NCBI RefSeq assembly: GCF_007565055.1
Contig: NC_044559.1
Coordinates: 39,171,546 to 39,235,545, forward strand
Source: Rhinopithecus roxellana
Taxonomy: Eukaryota > Chordata > Mammalia > Primates > Cercopithecidae
Length of the DNA: 64,000 bases
Direction of reading: 5' to 3'
The translations under genes were made by a program, and so were the position numbers. Below the pieces are notes generated by a model. That model saw only the letters and a list, made by a program, of their open reading frames with translations, was not told the origin of the DNA and did no database searches. Below are positions 22,661 through 34,890 of the stretch, piece after piece. Position 1 is the first letter of the stretch, and every line of letters begins with the position of its first letter.

Positions 22661-24871
22661 GAACATCTAGATACATTTTGTTTATTTTAGTTCTGATTTT
22701 ATTTCAATGTATGAATATACCACAATTTGTTTATTAATTACTTGTGAATATTTAGTCATTTCTAAGCTTTTACTGATAAACATACTGCAATGAACATTCT
22801 TTGTATGCATATACAAGAGTGTCTCTAGAAATTGGGTTGCTAGGTCTTAGGGGATGGACGTCTTGAGTTTTACCTGATACTAACAAACTGCTCTCTAAAG
22901 TGATTTTTTAAATTTACGTCAGCAGTATTTCTCAAAATCCTCACCAGTGCTTAGATTTGTCAAACTTTGACATTTTTGCCAGTCTGAAATGGTATCTAAT
23001 TATTATTTTAATTTGCATTTCTGTAATTACTAGTGAGTTAATGGAAAATTTTAAATGTTTCTTGGCCATTTGAGTTTCGTCTTTCATGAATTGCCTGTTC
23101 GTATTAAGCCATTTTTTCTATTGGAGGGTTTTTTTTCTTGTTGATTGGTAGGTTATTCTGAACACTAAGGATTTTCTTGTCATATGTATAGAAAAGACCT
23201 CTCAGTCAAAAGCTGGCCTTCTAAATTTGTTTATGATGTCTTTAATCTTGTAGATGTTTTATTTTTTGATTTGGCCAAATTTATTATCCTATTCTTAATA
23301 TATTGTGCTTTTTGTATTCTTCATTAAGAAATGCTTTCCTACTCTAAAGACATTTGACCATATTTTATATTTGGTTTGTATAATTTTGTAATTTTATGTT
23401 CATTCTTTATCTGGAATTTAGTTTTTGTGTATGGCGTGAGGTAAAGATAATTTTTAACAACACAGACATGCAGCTATCCCTAACATTATTAACTGTAGAG
23501 TCTATTATTTTCCTGCTGTTTGCAATGTCACATTGGTCACATTCCAACTTGTCATTTGTGCTCTGCTCTGTTTCGTGCTTTCCAATCTATCAATCTGTTT
23601 ACAAGTCCCCTACCACCTCCAACCTGTTTTACTTGCTATAACTTACAGTAGACTTAATATTCAGTATAACAAATCTTTTCTTCTTGTTATTCCCACTCTC
23701 CCTCCCTCTTACACTTCTAGAAGTTTCTTCATTATTCTTCGATTTTTACTTTTTGAATGCACTTGGAGTGATTGCCCTAGTGAATTGAGATATCCCATTG
23801 GAATTTTGATGAAGATTGCCTTAAATTTATTGTTTCATTTTGGGAAATTGCTATCTTTGTAATATTGAGTCTATGAATCTATTAAGATGGATTTCGCTTG
23901 ATCACAGCTTTTCTATATTCTTCAATGGTGCCTCCCCTTTTCTCTGTAACCTTATTATACATCTTTGTTTCATTTATTTCCAGGTTTCTTATCGATTTTA
24001 CTGTCATTGTAAATGCCATGATTTTGTTCTTTTCCATATTCCAGTTGGTTAATTGTTGTATATTGAAAAGTGACATTTTTGTAGATTAATCTTGTAGTCA
24101 ACAACCCCACTAAGCTCTCCTATTTCTTTTAATCATTTGTCTCTAGAGTACCTTGGATTTTGCTTGTAAAGTATGATGTTATGTTCAAATACTTTGCATT
24201 CTTAAAGAAAATTACTTATTTTATCTATTTCTTTCTAATTTGTTGGCATACAATTTAAGTAGTATCTTCATATAATTTTAGATGTCTCCACCTGTAGGTG
24301 CATACTCTTTTTGATTCTTAATATTATTTGTGGTTTATTTTTGCATTGAACAATCTTTGTACATATTTGCCTATTTTATTAATATTTATTAAAGCAGCTA
24401 ATGTTTTTTGTTGATAATCTTGATTCTTTTTCCTTGTTGTTCTATTTCATTAATTCTACTTTTACTTTTGTTTTGGCTTTTTAAATGACATAGCTCTTGC
24501 TTTTCCCCATCCTTTCTTATTTTTCATTAAATATGCTTAAGACTACACATTTCACCTTAAGCATTTCTTTAAGCTGTATCCCACCTGTTTTTATATGGAG
24601 AATTTTGCTGTTATTTATATGTGAATATTTCATAATTTCCACTATGACTTTTTTGTATAATATATGGATGATTTATGATTGACCTTTTATTCATTTCCAA
24701 TGTTTGTTCTTTTTATACTGGATTTATGACTCAATTGCTTTATAATCAGATAACTGGTTTTAATACTATCAATTTTCCAGATATGAGTTTTGGTATAGCT
24801 ATGGCTAATATAGTATTTATCCTATAAATTGAATGTGTTTATTTTTGAAATTTCCATTTTGGTTATTTTCA

Positions 24872-25200
24872 TTTTTATTTGTTTATTATTTTTTTATTGT
24901 TTTTTTTTTTTTTTTTTCAGACAGAGTCTCGCTCTTTCACCCAGGCTGGAGTGCAGTGGTATGATTTTGGCTCACTGCAACCTCTGTCTCCTGAGTTCAA
25001 GCAACTATCTGCCTCAGTCTCCCGAGTAGCTGGGATTACAGGCACCCGCCACCACTCCTGGCTAATTTTTTGTATTTTTAGTAGAGACAGGGTTTCACCA
25101 TCTTGGCCAGGCCGGTCTTGAACTCCTGACCTCGTAATCCACCCGCCTCAGCCTCCCAAAGTGCTGGGATTACAGGCGTGAGTCACTGCGCACGGCCCGT
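24872..25200 (-). mobile_element. AluS, antisense
   Basis: Full-length antisense Alu with a long T-rich (poly-A) end at 24872-24919. An exact 15-bp target duplication TTTTGGTTATTTTCA flanks it (24857-24871 and 25201-25215). Confidence 0.95.
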
Positions 25201-25223
25201 TTTTGGTTATTTTCAAACCAGCC

Positions 25224-25312
25224 TTCTCTCTGTCTCTCTGTCTCTGACTCTCTCTCTCTCTCTCTCTCAGAGTCTGTCTCTCTCTCTCTCTGTCTCGCTC
25301 TCTCTCTCTCAA
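25224..25312. repeat. TC/TCTG-rich microsatellite
   Basis: Roughly 90 bases of CTCTCTGTCTCTCTGTCTC-type repeat with interruptions. One strand is homopyrimidine over most of its length. Confidence 0.93.
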
Positions 25313-25509
25313 CAGTGCTCTGCTTATATCTTATGACTTCTTTGACTTCCTTAACTCCTTGAATATTCTCAAGATTATTTAAAATTATTCTCTTATATCC
25401 AGTATTTGGAGTGCATAATTCCCATGGTTATGGGTCTCATCTTCCTCCATGGTGGTTTATTTCCCCATGTGGTTTGTAATTTTCTGTTGTGAACTCATCT
25501 TTAGTAGTG

Positions 25510-25815
25510 TTTTTTTGTTTGTTTGTTTGTTTTTGAGATAGAGTCTCACCCTGTCACCCAGGCTGGGGTGCAGTGGCACGATCTTGGCTTACTGCAACCT
25601 CCACCTCCTGGGTTCAAGTGATTCCCCCACCTCAGCCTCCTGAGTAGCTGGGATTATGAGTACCCACCATCATGCACAGCTAATTTTTGTATTTTTGTAG
25701 GGATGGGGTTTCACCATGTTAGCAAGGCTGGTCTCGAACTCCTGACCTCAGGTGATCCACCCACCTCGGCCTTCCAAAGTGCTGGGATTATAGGCGTGAG
25801 CCACTGCACCTGGCC
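25510..25815 (-). mobile_element. AluS-class, antisense
   Basis: Full-length antisense Alu beginning with a (GTTT)n-style tail. Flanked by AGTAGTG at 25503-25509 and 25816-25822. Moderately diverged. Confidence 0.94.
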
Positions 25816-25822
25816 AGTAGTG

Positions 25823-26435
25823 GTTGTTTTCCTGAACGTCTCATTACTGTTTTGTAAAAGCATCCTTACACAGTGGTTTAGCTTTTATTTCTGTAGGTAC
25901 CCATAGACTTTGTTGCTGTAGAATCACTTTTTAAATTAATTTTTCAGTTTTGAATTATTGTTCCAAATGAGTATATGGAGTCTGACACCACATTGGTATG
26001 TGGTATAGTCCTGTTCTAGTTCCTGGGGATGACACTTTTTCCCACTTACGGTCCCACATAGTTGACAAGGAACTGGCTACTCTTTCTTTCTCCTGGCTTT
26101 ATGCACACAGAATCATTCAATATCTGGGTGTGGTGGGGAACTATACCCTCCCCTCGCTTTCTGGTGGGAACACTGAAGCCCCTCCCCACCAAGGCCCATC
26201 TCCCATTCCCATGAACTCCCCTGCTTCTGCTTTCACTCATTGCTGCTATTTGGAGAAGTTGGCTTCTAGGTACTTTCCTTGACTCATTTCTGGCTCGGTT
26301 ATGCATTTATTAGTTTTATGATTATATAGTTTATGTGCTTTTAAACAATGGACTTGGAGGGGCTGAGGTTTTCTCTGTCAGCTGAGATATCGTAAAACTA
26401 TTATTCTGTTATTAAATTGGTATAGATTAAACAAA
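25823..26435. other. Unique sequence
   Basis: No repeat or exon recognised. Overlapping frames at 25998-26306 on both strands look like chance. Confidence 0.45.
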
Positions 26436-26439
26436 GAAG

Positions 26440-26750
26440 ATAATGCTAATTGTTGCTAATTGTTTAGAGAGATGAATATTCACATACACCATTTGGTAGG
26501 AATATAAATTACAGTAGAATTAAATAGTTTATATCAAAAGTCTTAGAAACGTGCATATCCCTAGAATAGACAATCCTATCCTGGTAATCTGTCCTTAATT
26601 ATTTAAGCAAATAATATTTAATATCTAAGAAATAATTATTTAACTAAACAAATTATCTATTTAAATAATTAAGAATGTGGGCAAAGACATAGCTATCATC
26701 ATTGCAATATTATCAGAAGGTAGTAAATTGCACTAAAGGGAAATACTTTT
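26440..26750 (+). mobile_element. Old L1 3' fragment (tentative)
   Basis: CGTGCATATCCCTAGAATAG, AATCCTATCCTGGTAATCTG and a CATTGCAATATTATCAG stretch recall the L1M ORF2 end where a row of amino acids around the initial methionine of the last helices is encoded. Strong decay and AT slippage make the call tentative. Confidence 0.45.
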
Positions 26751-27429
26751 AATGAGCCTTGTATAGGGTTTTGGACAACTAAATATTTAGGATACATTGT
26801 CTTCTCAATCAAAACATGCTTTTGTGTCTCCTGGTTGTTAAAATCCTCTTTTGGTACAATTTTTAATATATTGATTTGCCTATTACTGCAAGGAAGGCCT
26901 TGGTAGTTCCATATTACAGGTTTCAGGCTCTATCAGTGTATAATTACCAAGAAAGTTAAAACATTTATAAATATATATATACAGTATAGAGTGAGCATAT
27001 GTCAAGTATTTATTCAAATCATTAATGAGGGAACCAGTAGAATGACAAATCAGGTTCTAAGAGGATATGACATGCTGGCCTAAGAGTGCCAAATCAGATG
27101 TAAAATTGTTTAATGTCCCACAGGTCGATGTAATCATTACCTTTAGGTTTCTATTTTCTACTGGACAGAAATCTTCTGTATGTGTACCATATGAAATTCA
27201 TTTGCAACTTATAAAAGTCTATAAATTAGCATAAGCTTACTGATTCTGACTCCTAGTCAACAGTAATAGTAAAGCAAACAAAGTTACATTTCCTTAGAGA
27301 GTCAGATATTATTACACAGCGCTCCAATAGTACATTAAAAAGGCATGCAGTAATTTTTGAAGCTTATTTCCAAGATTTAGAAGCTTTTCCTTAGTAGCCT
27401 CAGTTATTCCAATTATTAAAGTTGATGAT
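26751..27429. other. Unique AT-rich sequence
   Basis: No repeat or exon recognised. Confidence 0.5.
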
Positions 27430-28275
27430 GGTTAAACTTTCTGGTTCCTGGTTCCTGAAGTACGAAAGCTGGGGGTCATCTATGATCTCTCCTTCTCTAG
27501 CATCTAATGGGTCTCTAAGTTATCCATCCATCTCCTTCAAGGTTCTGAAACAGCTATTCTGTTTCTCCCGTGTTCTCTACTGCTGTCTTAATGCAGGCCA
27601 TTTTTAAAGTTTTACTTGGACCACTGCAATGTCCTCTTAACTGGTCTCCAATGTATTCTTCCTCTAATGCATTTCTCCTACTGTTGGCCAGAGCTATTGT
27701 CCTTAAGTGCAGATCTGATCATGTAATTTTTATACTTAAAAACCTTCAATGCCCATCCTCTGCCATCATCTTTAAAAACCTTCAAACCTCCTAATATGCT
27801 ATTTCTGTCTCTTCAGAGTCTGACTCAAAGTTTCTTTCCAATTTTATCTTTCTCTACAACCTACCTCCACAAGCCAACCACACAGCCTTCTTGCCATTCC
27901 TTGTACCTGCTGTAAATGTTCTTGTCTCTCTCAGCTTAGTTCTTTCTTCTCATTATGCAGTTTTTCATTTTGGAGTGCACATCTCCTACCAGTCACCCTT
28001 CAAACCCTGGCTTGGATGACATCCCCATCCTTCGCTCCTCCTTCCATACTTAGAATTTATGTTTTCTTGAACTGCAATCCCATTTTTCTTTGTCACCTTA
28101 TCAAGGCACTTACTATATATTGCCTTTATCAGATGAATTAGTTACATCTCTGTCTCCCTTAGTAAATGATAAACTCCTCGATGATTTAACTGTGTCTTAT
28201 TTATAGTCCGCCATGTTACCTAGAATAGCACTTTGTACCCAGTGGAGGCTTGTGCATGTTGCTTAAATGTTATTG
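27430..28275 (+). repeat. L2 LINE, 3' portion
   Basis: Ordered L2 landmarks: GGACCACTGCAATGTCCTCT, TAACTGGTCTCCAATGTATT, GTGCAGATCTGATCATGTAA, TACAACCTACCTCCACAAGC, ATCTCTGTCTCCCTTAGTAA and ACCTAGAATAGCACTTTGTA. Diverged but collinear for more than 800 bp. Confidence 0.88.
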
Positions 28276-29935
28276 CCCTCAATAGAAGGGCTTGAACCTG
28301 GAAAGGTAGAGCAAATGCCCAAAGAGCCACAAAGGAAGAAAAGGTAACTTTGTAAACTGGTCTTCTTTTCTCCTTCTGTTGTCAAGGACGAGAACAATTT
28401 TACGAACATGAGGAATGACCTCTTTTGAGAACTTAACCCTGCAGCTTGGGGAATAATGTGGTGTGATAGGACAGAGTTGTCAATTTGTATGTTTTTTTAA
28501 ATGATTTATATATTCAATGTATTGGGACTTTTAAAATTTCTGGAAGGATGGTCAAACAAAAATGATGCTGAGTGAAAAAATAAAGAATCTTAATATTGTA
28601 CAGAAGGTATTTAAACTAGTCAAATGAAAAACAGATGTCTTAAATTAAAATGCATAAATTATTTGAGCTTAAAAATTTCATATATCTTTGTGAAGAAAAT
28701 CTACCATTCAGGACCTAATAAGAGATTTTGAAAGTTTACATATTTGTATGTTTACTTAGTGACATTCAATCAAATGTCTCTTTAAAGAGTTGTTTAAAAT
28801 TATAGACAACAATGATTATGTTCTTACTGCATTATCTCCATTTCAAAGTTTTTCTTAATACTTGTTTAACTTTGGGAGATTTAGAAAACATAGTATAGTA
28901 CATAGAAGAAGAAAATGACAATTATCTGTATTTTCGATACCTAGAATTATTAATATCTATTGGAATATCTGCTCCTCACTTGTCAAGAAAAAATAGTACT
29001 TTTTGTAAAGGATATTCACGTTTATTATAAAGAACTCCACATCATTTAGAAAAGGACAAGGATGAAACAAAAAACATTTCTCTCTCAAAATATCAACTAC
29101 ATCACAAATTTATAGGTTGTCCTTAGAAAGTACCACGTGACTTTTCTGGGAGTTAAGTTTCATGTAAGTTTTCATGCTGCTCAATAGAATGTTAGTATTA
29201 CTCTTCTTGGAAATGCCAATTTCTGTTTTAAACTTTACAGTTAATATGAAGTAGACTTGCAAAACTTTGACACGTTCACTTTGAAGGAATGAAGTCTTTT
29301 TTCATGGATGGAAAATCAATAAACAAATTCTGTGATGAGTGGAAAATGAATAAACAAATTTTGTGATGTGAATTGAGAAAGGTCATCAATCTATCAGAAA
29401 TCCTAGAGAATATTGAAACTTTACTGGTTTTTTGCTGCTCCTAAACATTTTTTCTAAGAGCATGAATGTATATGAAGCATTTGCAGCCATCTGGGTGGGC
29501 CCTTTCTTTCCCTGGGGTCTACTGCCCCTCCTGGAATGGCCCAGCCAGTGGGTCTTTCTCAGTAAGATAACCCTTCTCACACACTTCTCTTCTTTCGGAT
29601 AGAAAGATTCCTAAGAAGGTATCTGAAGACTTTCTACTCTCGGACCAAAATCTTGGGTAACCAAGGCATGTTCTCTTAAGTGTCATCTAAGAAAAGAAAA
29701 CACAACAATGGTGTGAAAATGTGCCCACTTCCTCTTCCATGTCTGGGGAAGTGGATGAGATCAACTCTTTCTGGCATCCCAAGCTCTGACTCTGGGTCCT
29801 ACACTTTGGTTGTGTGGGACTTTTGTCTTTATTAACAATGTACTTTATACTCTGACACAAAATGTTTTCACCTCCAAACACACATCCGGCTTGATGAAGG
29901 AGGGTTAAGGGGGACTATTTGGAGGGAAAATGCAT
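28276..29935. other. Unique sequence with a small tandem duplication
   Basis: No gene or recognised repeat. A 31-bp unit is tandemly duplicated at 29309-29370. Confidence 0.5.
29309..29370. repeat. 31-bp imperfect tandem duplication
   Basis: TGGAAAATCAATAAACAAAT... at 29309-29339 is repeated at 29340-29370 with three changes. Confidence 0.9.
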
Positions 29936-29939
29936 CAGA

Positions 29940-30255
29940 GCTGGGCATTGTGACTCACACCTGTAATCCTAGCACTTTTGGAGTCTACGGTGGACAGATC
30001 ACTTAAGTCAGGAGTTCGAGACCAGCCTGGTCAACATGGTGAAACCCTGTCTCTACTAAAAATACAAAAATTAGTTGGGCATGGTGGTGCACACCTGTAA
30101 TCCCAGCTACTCAGGGGGCTGAGGCAGGAAAATCTTTTGAACCCAGGAGGCAGAGGTTGCAGTGAGCCGAGATTGTGCCACTGTACGCCAGCCTGGGCGA
30201 CAGAGTGAGACCCTGTCTAAAAAAAAAAAGAAAAGAAAGAAAGAAAAGAAAAGGA
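29940..30255 (+). mobile_element. AluS-class
   Basis: Full-length sense Alu, diverged (GCTGGGCATTGTGACTCACA start), ending in an (A)n(AAAG)n tail. A weak flanking duplication (GCATCAG/GAATCAG) is possible. Confidence 0.93.
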
Positions 30256-30624
30256 ATCAGGCTGAAATTATGCATGGAGCATATAGGTATCTGTCTGGGT
30301 GGAACTAGGAGCGGGGTTCCATTTGATGACATAATCCCTACATGGCATGAGAGATAAATGTCGCACAAATTCATAGTGAACATAGAAAATCAAACTTTTG
30401 TACCAGAAATACCAGGGGAACATTAATTTTTTTTCTGCCTTAAAAACTCCTTGTATGGTGCAGAATAACTCTCATCTTTACAGTTCTCAAAACTAGTAGA
30501 TCTTCTGGACTCATCATGCTTCCTAGCCAGGAACCCTGGTAAGGCCACTGGTGTAAACCAAACGAGACGTAACAGTCTTCAAATTTTCTAATACCCCACA
30601 CATTTGTGAGGACCTGACGTTATT
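30256..30624. other. Unique sequence
   Basis: No repeat or exon recognised. Confidence 0.5.
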
Positions 30625-30740
30625 GCCTCCACCGAATAGATGGAGGTCAGTGGCTTGTCCCAGTCACACGGCTAGGAAGGGGCAGGAGTAATACTTTACC
30701 CCTTTCTCCTCTTCAGCATTCTTCCTCTGACACCATCAGG
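30625..30740 (-). repeat. MIR SINE fragment
   Basis: GGCTTGTCCCAGTCACACGG then CTAGGAAGGGGCAGGAG matches the antisense MIR core. Confidence 0.7.
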
Positions 30741-32824
30741 CCTGGCCAATTTCAAGAATACATTATTATTCATGTGACAGAAAGAGACATGGCATTATAA
30801 GGTGACATTATGAGAATCAATTCATGAGAAAGCCATCTGAAGAAACTTTTGGAAGAGTGAATTTTATCAACATTATTGTGGGATTCTAGTTTTAACAACT
30901 TAGTGATCTGAGCCAATGTGAAAGTCTCTGTCTGTTACAATCCCCTTGAAATTCAGGGCAATATGCAAACAAATTAAAACAACCTAACAAACTGGAAAAT
31001 GTATAGCTGAGCTTGAAAGAAAGAAAGGAAAATCTTTGCATGCCAGAAATTGATAGCAAACTCGCAAAGCAAGTACAGAAGTTTGCCAGCTGTGGAGAGG
31101 CTGCTTTAGGGTCATGGACCCAGACAGAGGCCCTAACAGCTGGGGCCTTGGGTTTTAAGGCCCGAGCAGGGTCAGGAGCTAGAAATTAAGACTTTTGGAA
31201 GGAATTTTAGAAGGGAAAGATCTTGTTCTTAGAAGAAAAGAAACAAGGACATGTCTTTTTATCTGGGGCACTGGATGGGGGTTGGAGGGAGTCCCTCATG
31301 AGAAGTCAAAATGAAGTCACACGTGGATTTATATGGCCCTCATGGTGTATACTTTTTACACTAGAAAATGGATATAAAAATGGGTCCCCAATCTGTGAAG
31401 CCCAGTGAATGCGAAATCAAGATATCTCCGTAGCAGTATTTTCGAAACCTAAAGCACATGGGAAAAAGTCAGTCTTGTTGCTAAACATTTTTCTTCTTTA
31501 ATATGGCATTAAGACTGGTGACTGCTGCAAACATTTTGTTAAATGAATGATTTCCTTGGAACTTCAATCCCAAATCAAGTCACTGACCATTCTGGGGGAT
31601 GTCTTTCCCTTTACTGAAAGTGTTGCAGAGTGATCAATTTAATTCCTGTCTTTATTATTCATACTCTCAACTACTAGTTTATAATATTGAATTTAAAACA
31701 GAAAGAATAAAACCAAATTAAAGAAACCTTATTAAATGCATGAAAATCTTTTATTAATATAATTTTTAAAAATTAATTGAGGAAAACAGAAGAAGTTATT
31801 GTGTAAGAATTCTGTAGACTTGAGTGTTGACTTACTTTGCAGAACCAATAGCACATAAGGATGTACTTTTTTCTTTAACCCCTTTTGTAATTACTTTAGA
31901 GCAGTTTTCTTTTGATTTGGGTAGCTTTTTAATTGTCATTGTTCTCACACAAAACTTTCAATATTGATTGATGAGAGATTTGTCAGCCTTGAGTTTCCAA
32001 GTGCTTAAAAATAGTTCAGTGATCTTGCAAATACACACGAGCGCACCTCTTTTCTCCTTGTTGGGGAGCAGCTTGAAGTCAGAAGAGCGGCTTGTTTACT
32101 TTCACCATAGCCCCCCCCATTTGCAATCCCACTGAACCTGCCATGACCTCCTTTGACCAAGCCTCTTCATCCAAAAGGCAGCCAGAGAGCATCTTGTGGC
32201 CAGATGTGCGCCCCCACAGCCAACGTTCCTGAGCTCAAATGCATAAATCCCCTGCTACCTGCGCTGACTGCTTCTTCACTGTTAACAAATGCCTCTTTGG
32301 AAGGCTGCACCCTGACCCAATTCCAAGGCAGGGAGGTGATTGGCCATTTTCTGAAATGACACAAGATTGATGAGGTGTCATCATCCCCAAACCCAAGAAG
32401 ATGACAGTTAGGCCTCATGCCCAAATCCTCCTTCTCCTTTCTTAGCAAGCACCAAGCTGATGGAGTTATCCCATATCACCACTGGGTCCAAGAAGTTTCT
32501 GGATCCCTGCAACACAAGATGAATTTCCATATTCCATCCACATGGGCCAAAACACCATCGTGGATGTCCAGTTCCCTTATTGTTTGTCCAGGATCTAAAT
32601 GTTTCTGTCTGGCTTCTCTTACCTATTGATGCATTAAAAAATACTTAGTGGTGAAAAATATTGAATATAGTGCATTAGCTTCAGGGAAGCCAGCGTTAGC
32701 CATTAATATTTCAGATTCATCTTTGCTAGAGAAAAACCATTTATATTCTTCAGTGCATATTTTCTCCGTCTTCATTATTTTCCTTTCACTTCTGGAGCCG
32801 TAAACGACTTGATGACTCTGTTGT
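30741..32824. other. Unique sequence
   Basis: About 2 kb with no recognised repeat. Frames at 32153-32359 (plus) and 32167-32448 (minus) overlap on opposite strands and match no family known to me. Confidence 0.5.
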
Positions 32825-33090
32825 AGCACTTTACCAAGGATTTCCATTTGATTCTCTCATTTAATCCTCTCTACAACCCTGTGAGATAGGTTTTACTGGT
32901 ATATTTTACAGATGAGATTTTCCACTGCCAAATCCTGCAAAATTTCTGCTACATCATTACCAAGATTTTGGAGGGTACGTGGTTCAGTTCTTTTCTTGCT
33001 TTGATGAGTGAACTGAGCCCCTAGACTTTCTGACACCTGGCTGCCAACAGACAATGGTAGAACCAGGAGCCACCAGGTCCAGTTTGCTCT
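32825..33090 (-). repeat. MIR SINE, interrupted
   Basis: CATTTAATCCTCTCTACAAC, TGAGATAGGTTTTACTGGTA and TATTTTACAGATGAG are antisense MIR. About 80 unrelated bases follow, then GATGAGTGAACTGAGCCCC and GGTAGAACCAGGAGCC look like its continuation. Confidence 0.6.
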
Positions 33091-33714
33091 TAGTCCACAC
33101 CTCCTTCTACTCCCCTCTGCTCCTCTCCAGTGCCCTCTCTTCCACTTTCCACTCCACTGTTCCATGTGCCTCTACAGCATGCATGGTTGCTTGTGTCTCC
33201 ATGGGTCTTAGAGAAAGCTGCTACACTAAGCCCTGTATCCCAGGTACCCAAAACTCTTGACACTGCCTCATCAAATGAACACCCCAACCCCACTGCCATC
33301 TCTCACATACTCTGAAGTTATTGGCTTCTCGCTTCCTGAGTCCCAAATGCTTTCACAGGATAAATTTACAAGTTCAGAGCAAGGAATTCTTGCATGTAAT
33401 GGATGCGGACCCTGGTCAATGGATAAACAAGATACTATTCAGGACAATAAATTTACTTTTTAAAATTTTACTTTTTCTCATGAGCTATGATCTCTACTTG
33501 CCTCCTATACAGTCTTGGAAAACTGGAAGCAGAACTGCAAACCAATTAGTATCTCTGAAGTAATATTTGCCAATAGTTCACTCCTCAGGTCATGTTGGCA
33601 ACAGAAAGACCCGTAAGAGTCATGATGTGGGAAGGTCCCTGTTTCCATTCCTAAGCATCATTTGTGGGATACCTGGTGTCCAACACAGTTAAAGGACAGT
33701 GGTAGCCCCTTTCA
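33091..33714. other. Unique sequence
   Basis: No repeat or exon recognised. C/T-rich at 33090-33160. Confidence 0.5.
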
Positions 33715-33882
33715 TTTCCATAGTTCTTTACAGTGTATAAAATCCTTGTAGGTTGTTTTCTTACAATCCTCATTTATAAGCATAAAACTAAATCTCAGAA
33801 ACTTAAGGAACTTGCCCAAAATAAAACAGCAAGTGGCAGAGCATGCACAATCTCCCAGTTTCCACTGCTGTGTATGACACAA
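33715..33882 (-). repeat. MIR SINE
   Basis: GAAACTTAAGGAACTTGCCC, AAAATAAAACAGCAAGTGGC and AGAGCATGCACAATC follow antisense MIR. A 160-codon open frame at 33733-34215 starts inside this SINE with GTG and is not credible as a gene. Confidence 0.75.
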
Positions 33883-34489
33883 ACTATTATTCATGAGCCG
33901 CAAACAAGAGTGCCACAAAGACAAACCCCACACGTCATCAGGAGAAATCGCACAGACCTTGATGAAGATCACAAGTGGTTTACTAATCACACAGGTTCTG
34001 TACGGGGCATTGAAGGCTATCTGAAGACGTTATTATACACAGTCTTTTTAGGAAACTTAAATTTTGTCAAAGAGGATTCTTGCTTTAAGCTACTCAGGGT
34101 CTTAGCCTTGAATGACTCCAAGAAGCACCATCCAACTGATATTTTTTGGGCAAATGAGAGTTTGTCAATAATACAATGTGAGCCAAAAGTTCACTGTGAT
34201 TTTTCAGTCAAATGAATAGAATCATAGAGATTTACAACTGAAAATAAAACCTCTCTTAGTCTTCTGTGATGCTGGAGCTGGAACTGGCTTTAAAGGTCAC
34301 CAACTCCTCCACTCCTATTTGCCCACCAGTATCTCTAGCTAGTGGTTTTTCACTCCTTTCTGGAACAGAGCCTGTGAGGGAGAAGCTCACCTTCTTATAA
34401 AGCAGCTTGTTGAATTCCGGCCGACGTTTATGTTATTAGAAACTCCTTACACCAATAGAAGAGTTCCACTTCTACCTGTCAGCCTTTGT
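33883..34489. other. Unique sequence
   Basis: No repeat or exon recognised. Confidence 0.5.
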
Positions 34490-34620
34490 TTTTAGCCAGA
34501 TAAGGAAACAAGGGTCAGACAGGTGAAGTGTCCCACTCTTGCCTGGTCGCAGGGCTGATGGATCCGACAACAGTGTCCCCCAAGGGTCTTATTCCAGCAC
34601 CCCAGAGAAGAGCAGGGGTT
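34490..34620 (-). repeat. MIR SINE fragment
   Basis: CCAGATAAGGAAACAAGGGT, CAGACAGGTGAAGTG and CTGGTCGCAGGGCTGATGGA match the antisense MIR core with local decay. Confidence 0.65.
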
Positions 34621-34774
34621 CAGATACTGCCACTTGCTACCACCTGCCTTGTTCTCGTCTCTATCTGGGTTGGATCTGGGCAGACAAGACCACATGGGTG
34701 GTGCCTGGGTATTCCAGAGTGACCACTGTTGTGAACCACACTTTCTGAGCATTTATTTCACTTTAAGGCAATTA

Positions 34775-34890
34775 CTTGTTTATTTGTCTTTGAGTTCCTC
34801 AAGGACAGGGACCATGTCTGGCGGGCTTAGCAGTGTATCTCCAGGGCCTGGCACAGTCCCTGGCATGTGAAGACTTTTATTCTGAATAAA
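34775..34890 (+). repeat. L2 LINE 3' end
   Basis: TTGAGTTCCTCAAGGACAGG, GACCATGTCTGGCGGGCTTA, CCAGGGCCTGGCACAGTCCC and GAATAAATAAAAAATAA are the L2 terminal segment. Confidence 0.8.

Larger units (their letters stand above)
21885..24856 (-). mobile_element. Old antisense L1 (L1M class), split by an MST LTR
   Basis: From a 3'UTR-like start (GTATCTACCACCCAGAAATA) through GATAAACATACTGCAATGAA, GAAATTGGGTTGCTAGGTCT and TGCCAGTCTGAAATGGTATC, then into antisense ORF2 (TTTGTTGGCATACAATTTAA). Strongly diverged. The plus-strand frames at 23396-24089 are antisense artefacts. Split at 22301-22660 by a MaLR LTR. Confidence 0.8.

Noticed and set aside
23396..24089. Cluster of overlapping plus-strand hydrophobic frames
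   Set aside because: They are antisense to an old L1 ORF2; AT-rich antisense frames commonly read as hydrophobic peptides.
33733..34215. 160-codon open frame on the plus strand
   Set aside because: It begins with GTG inside an antisense MIR, has no recognisable domain, no upstream promoter context and no splice pattern.
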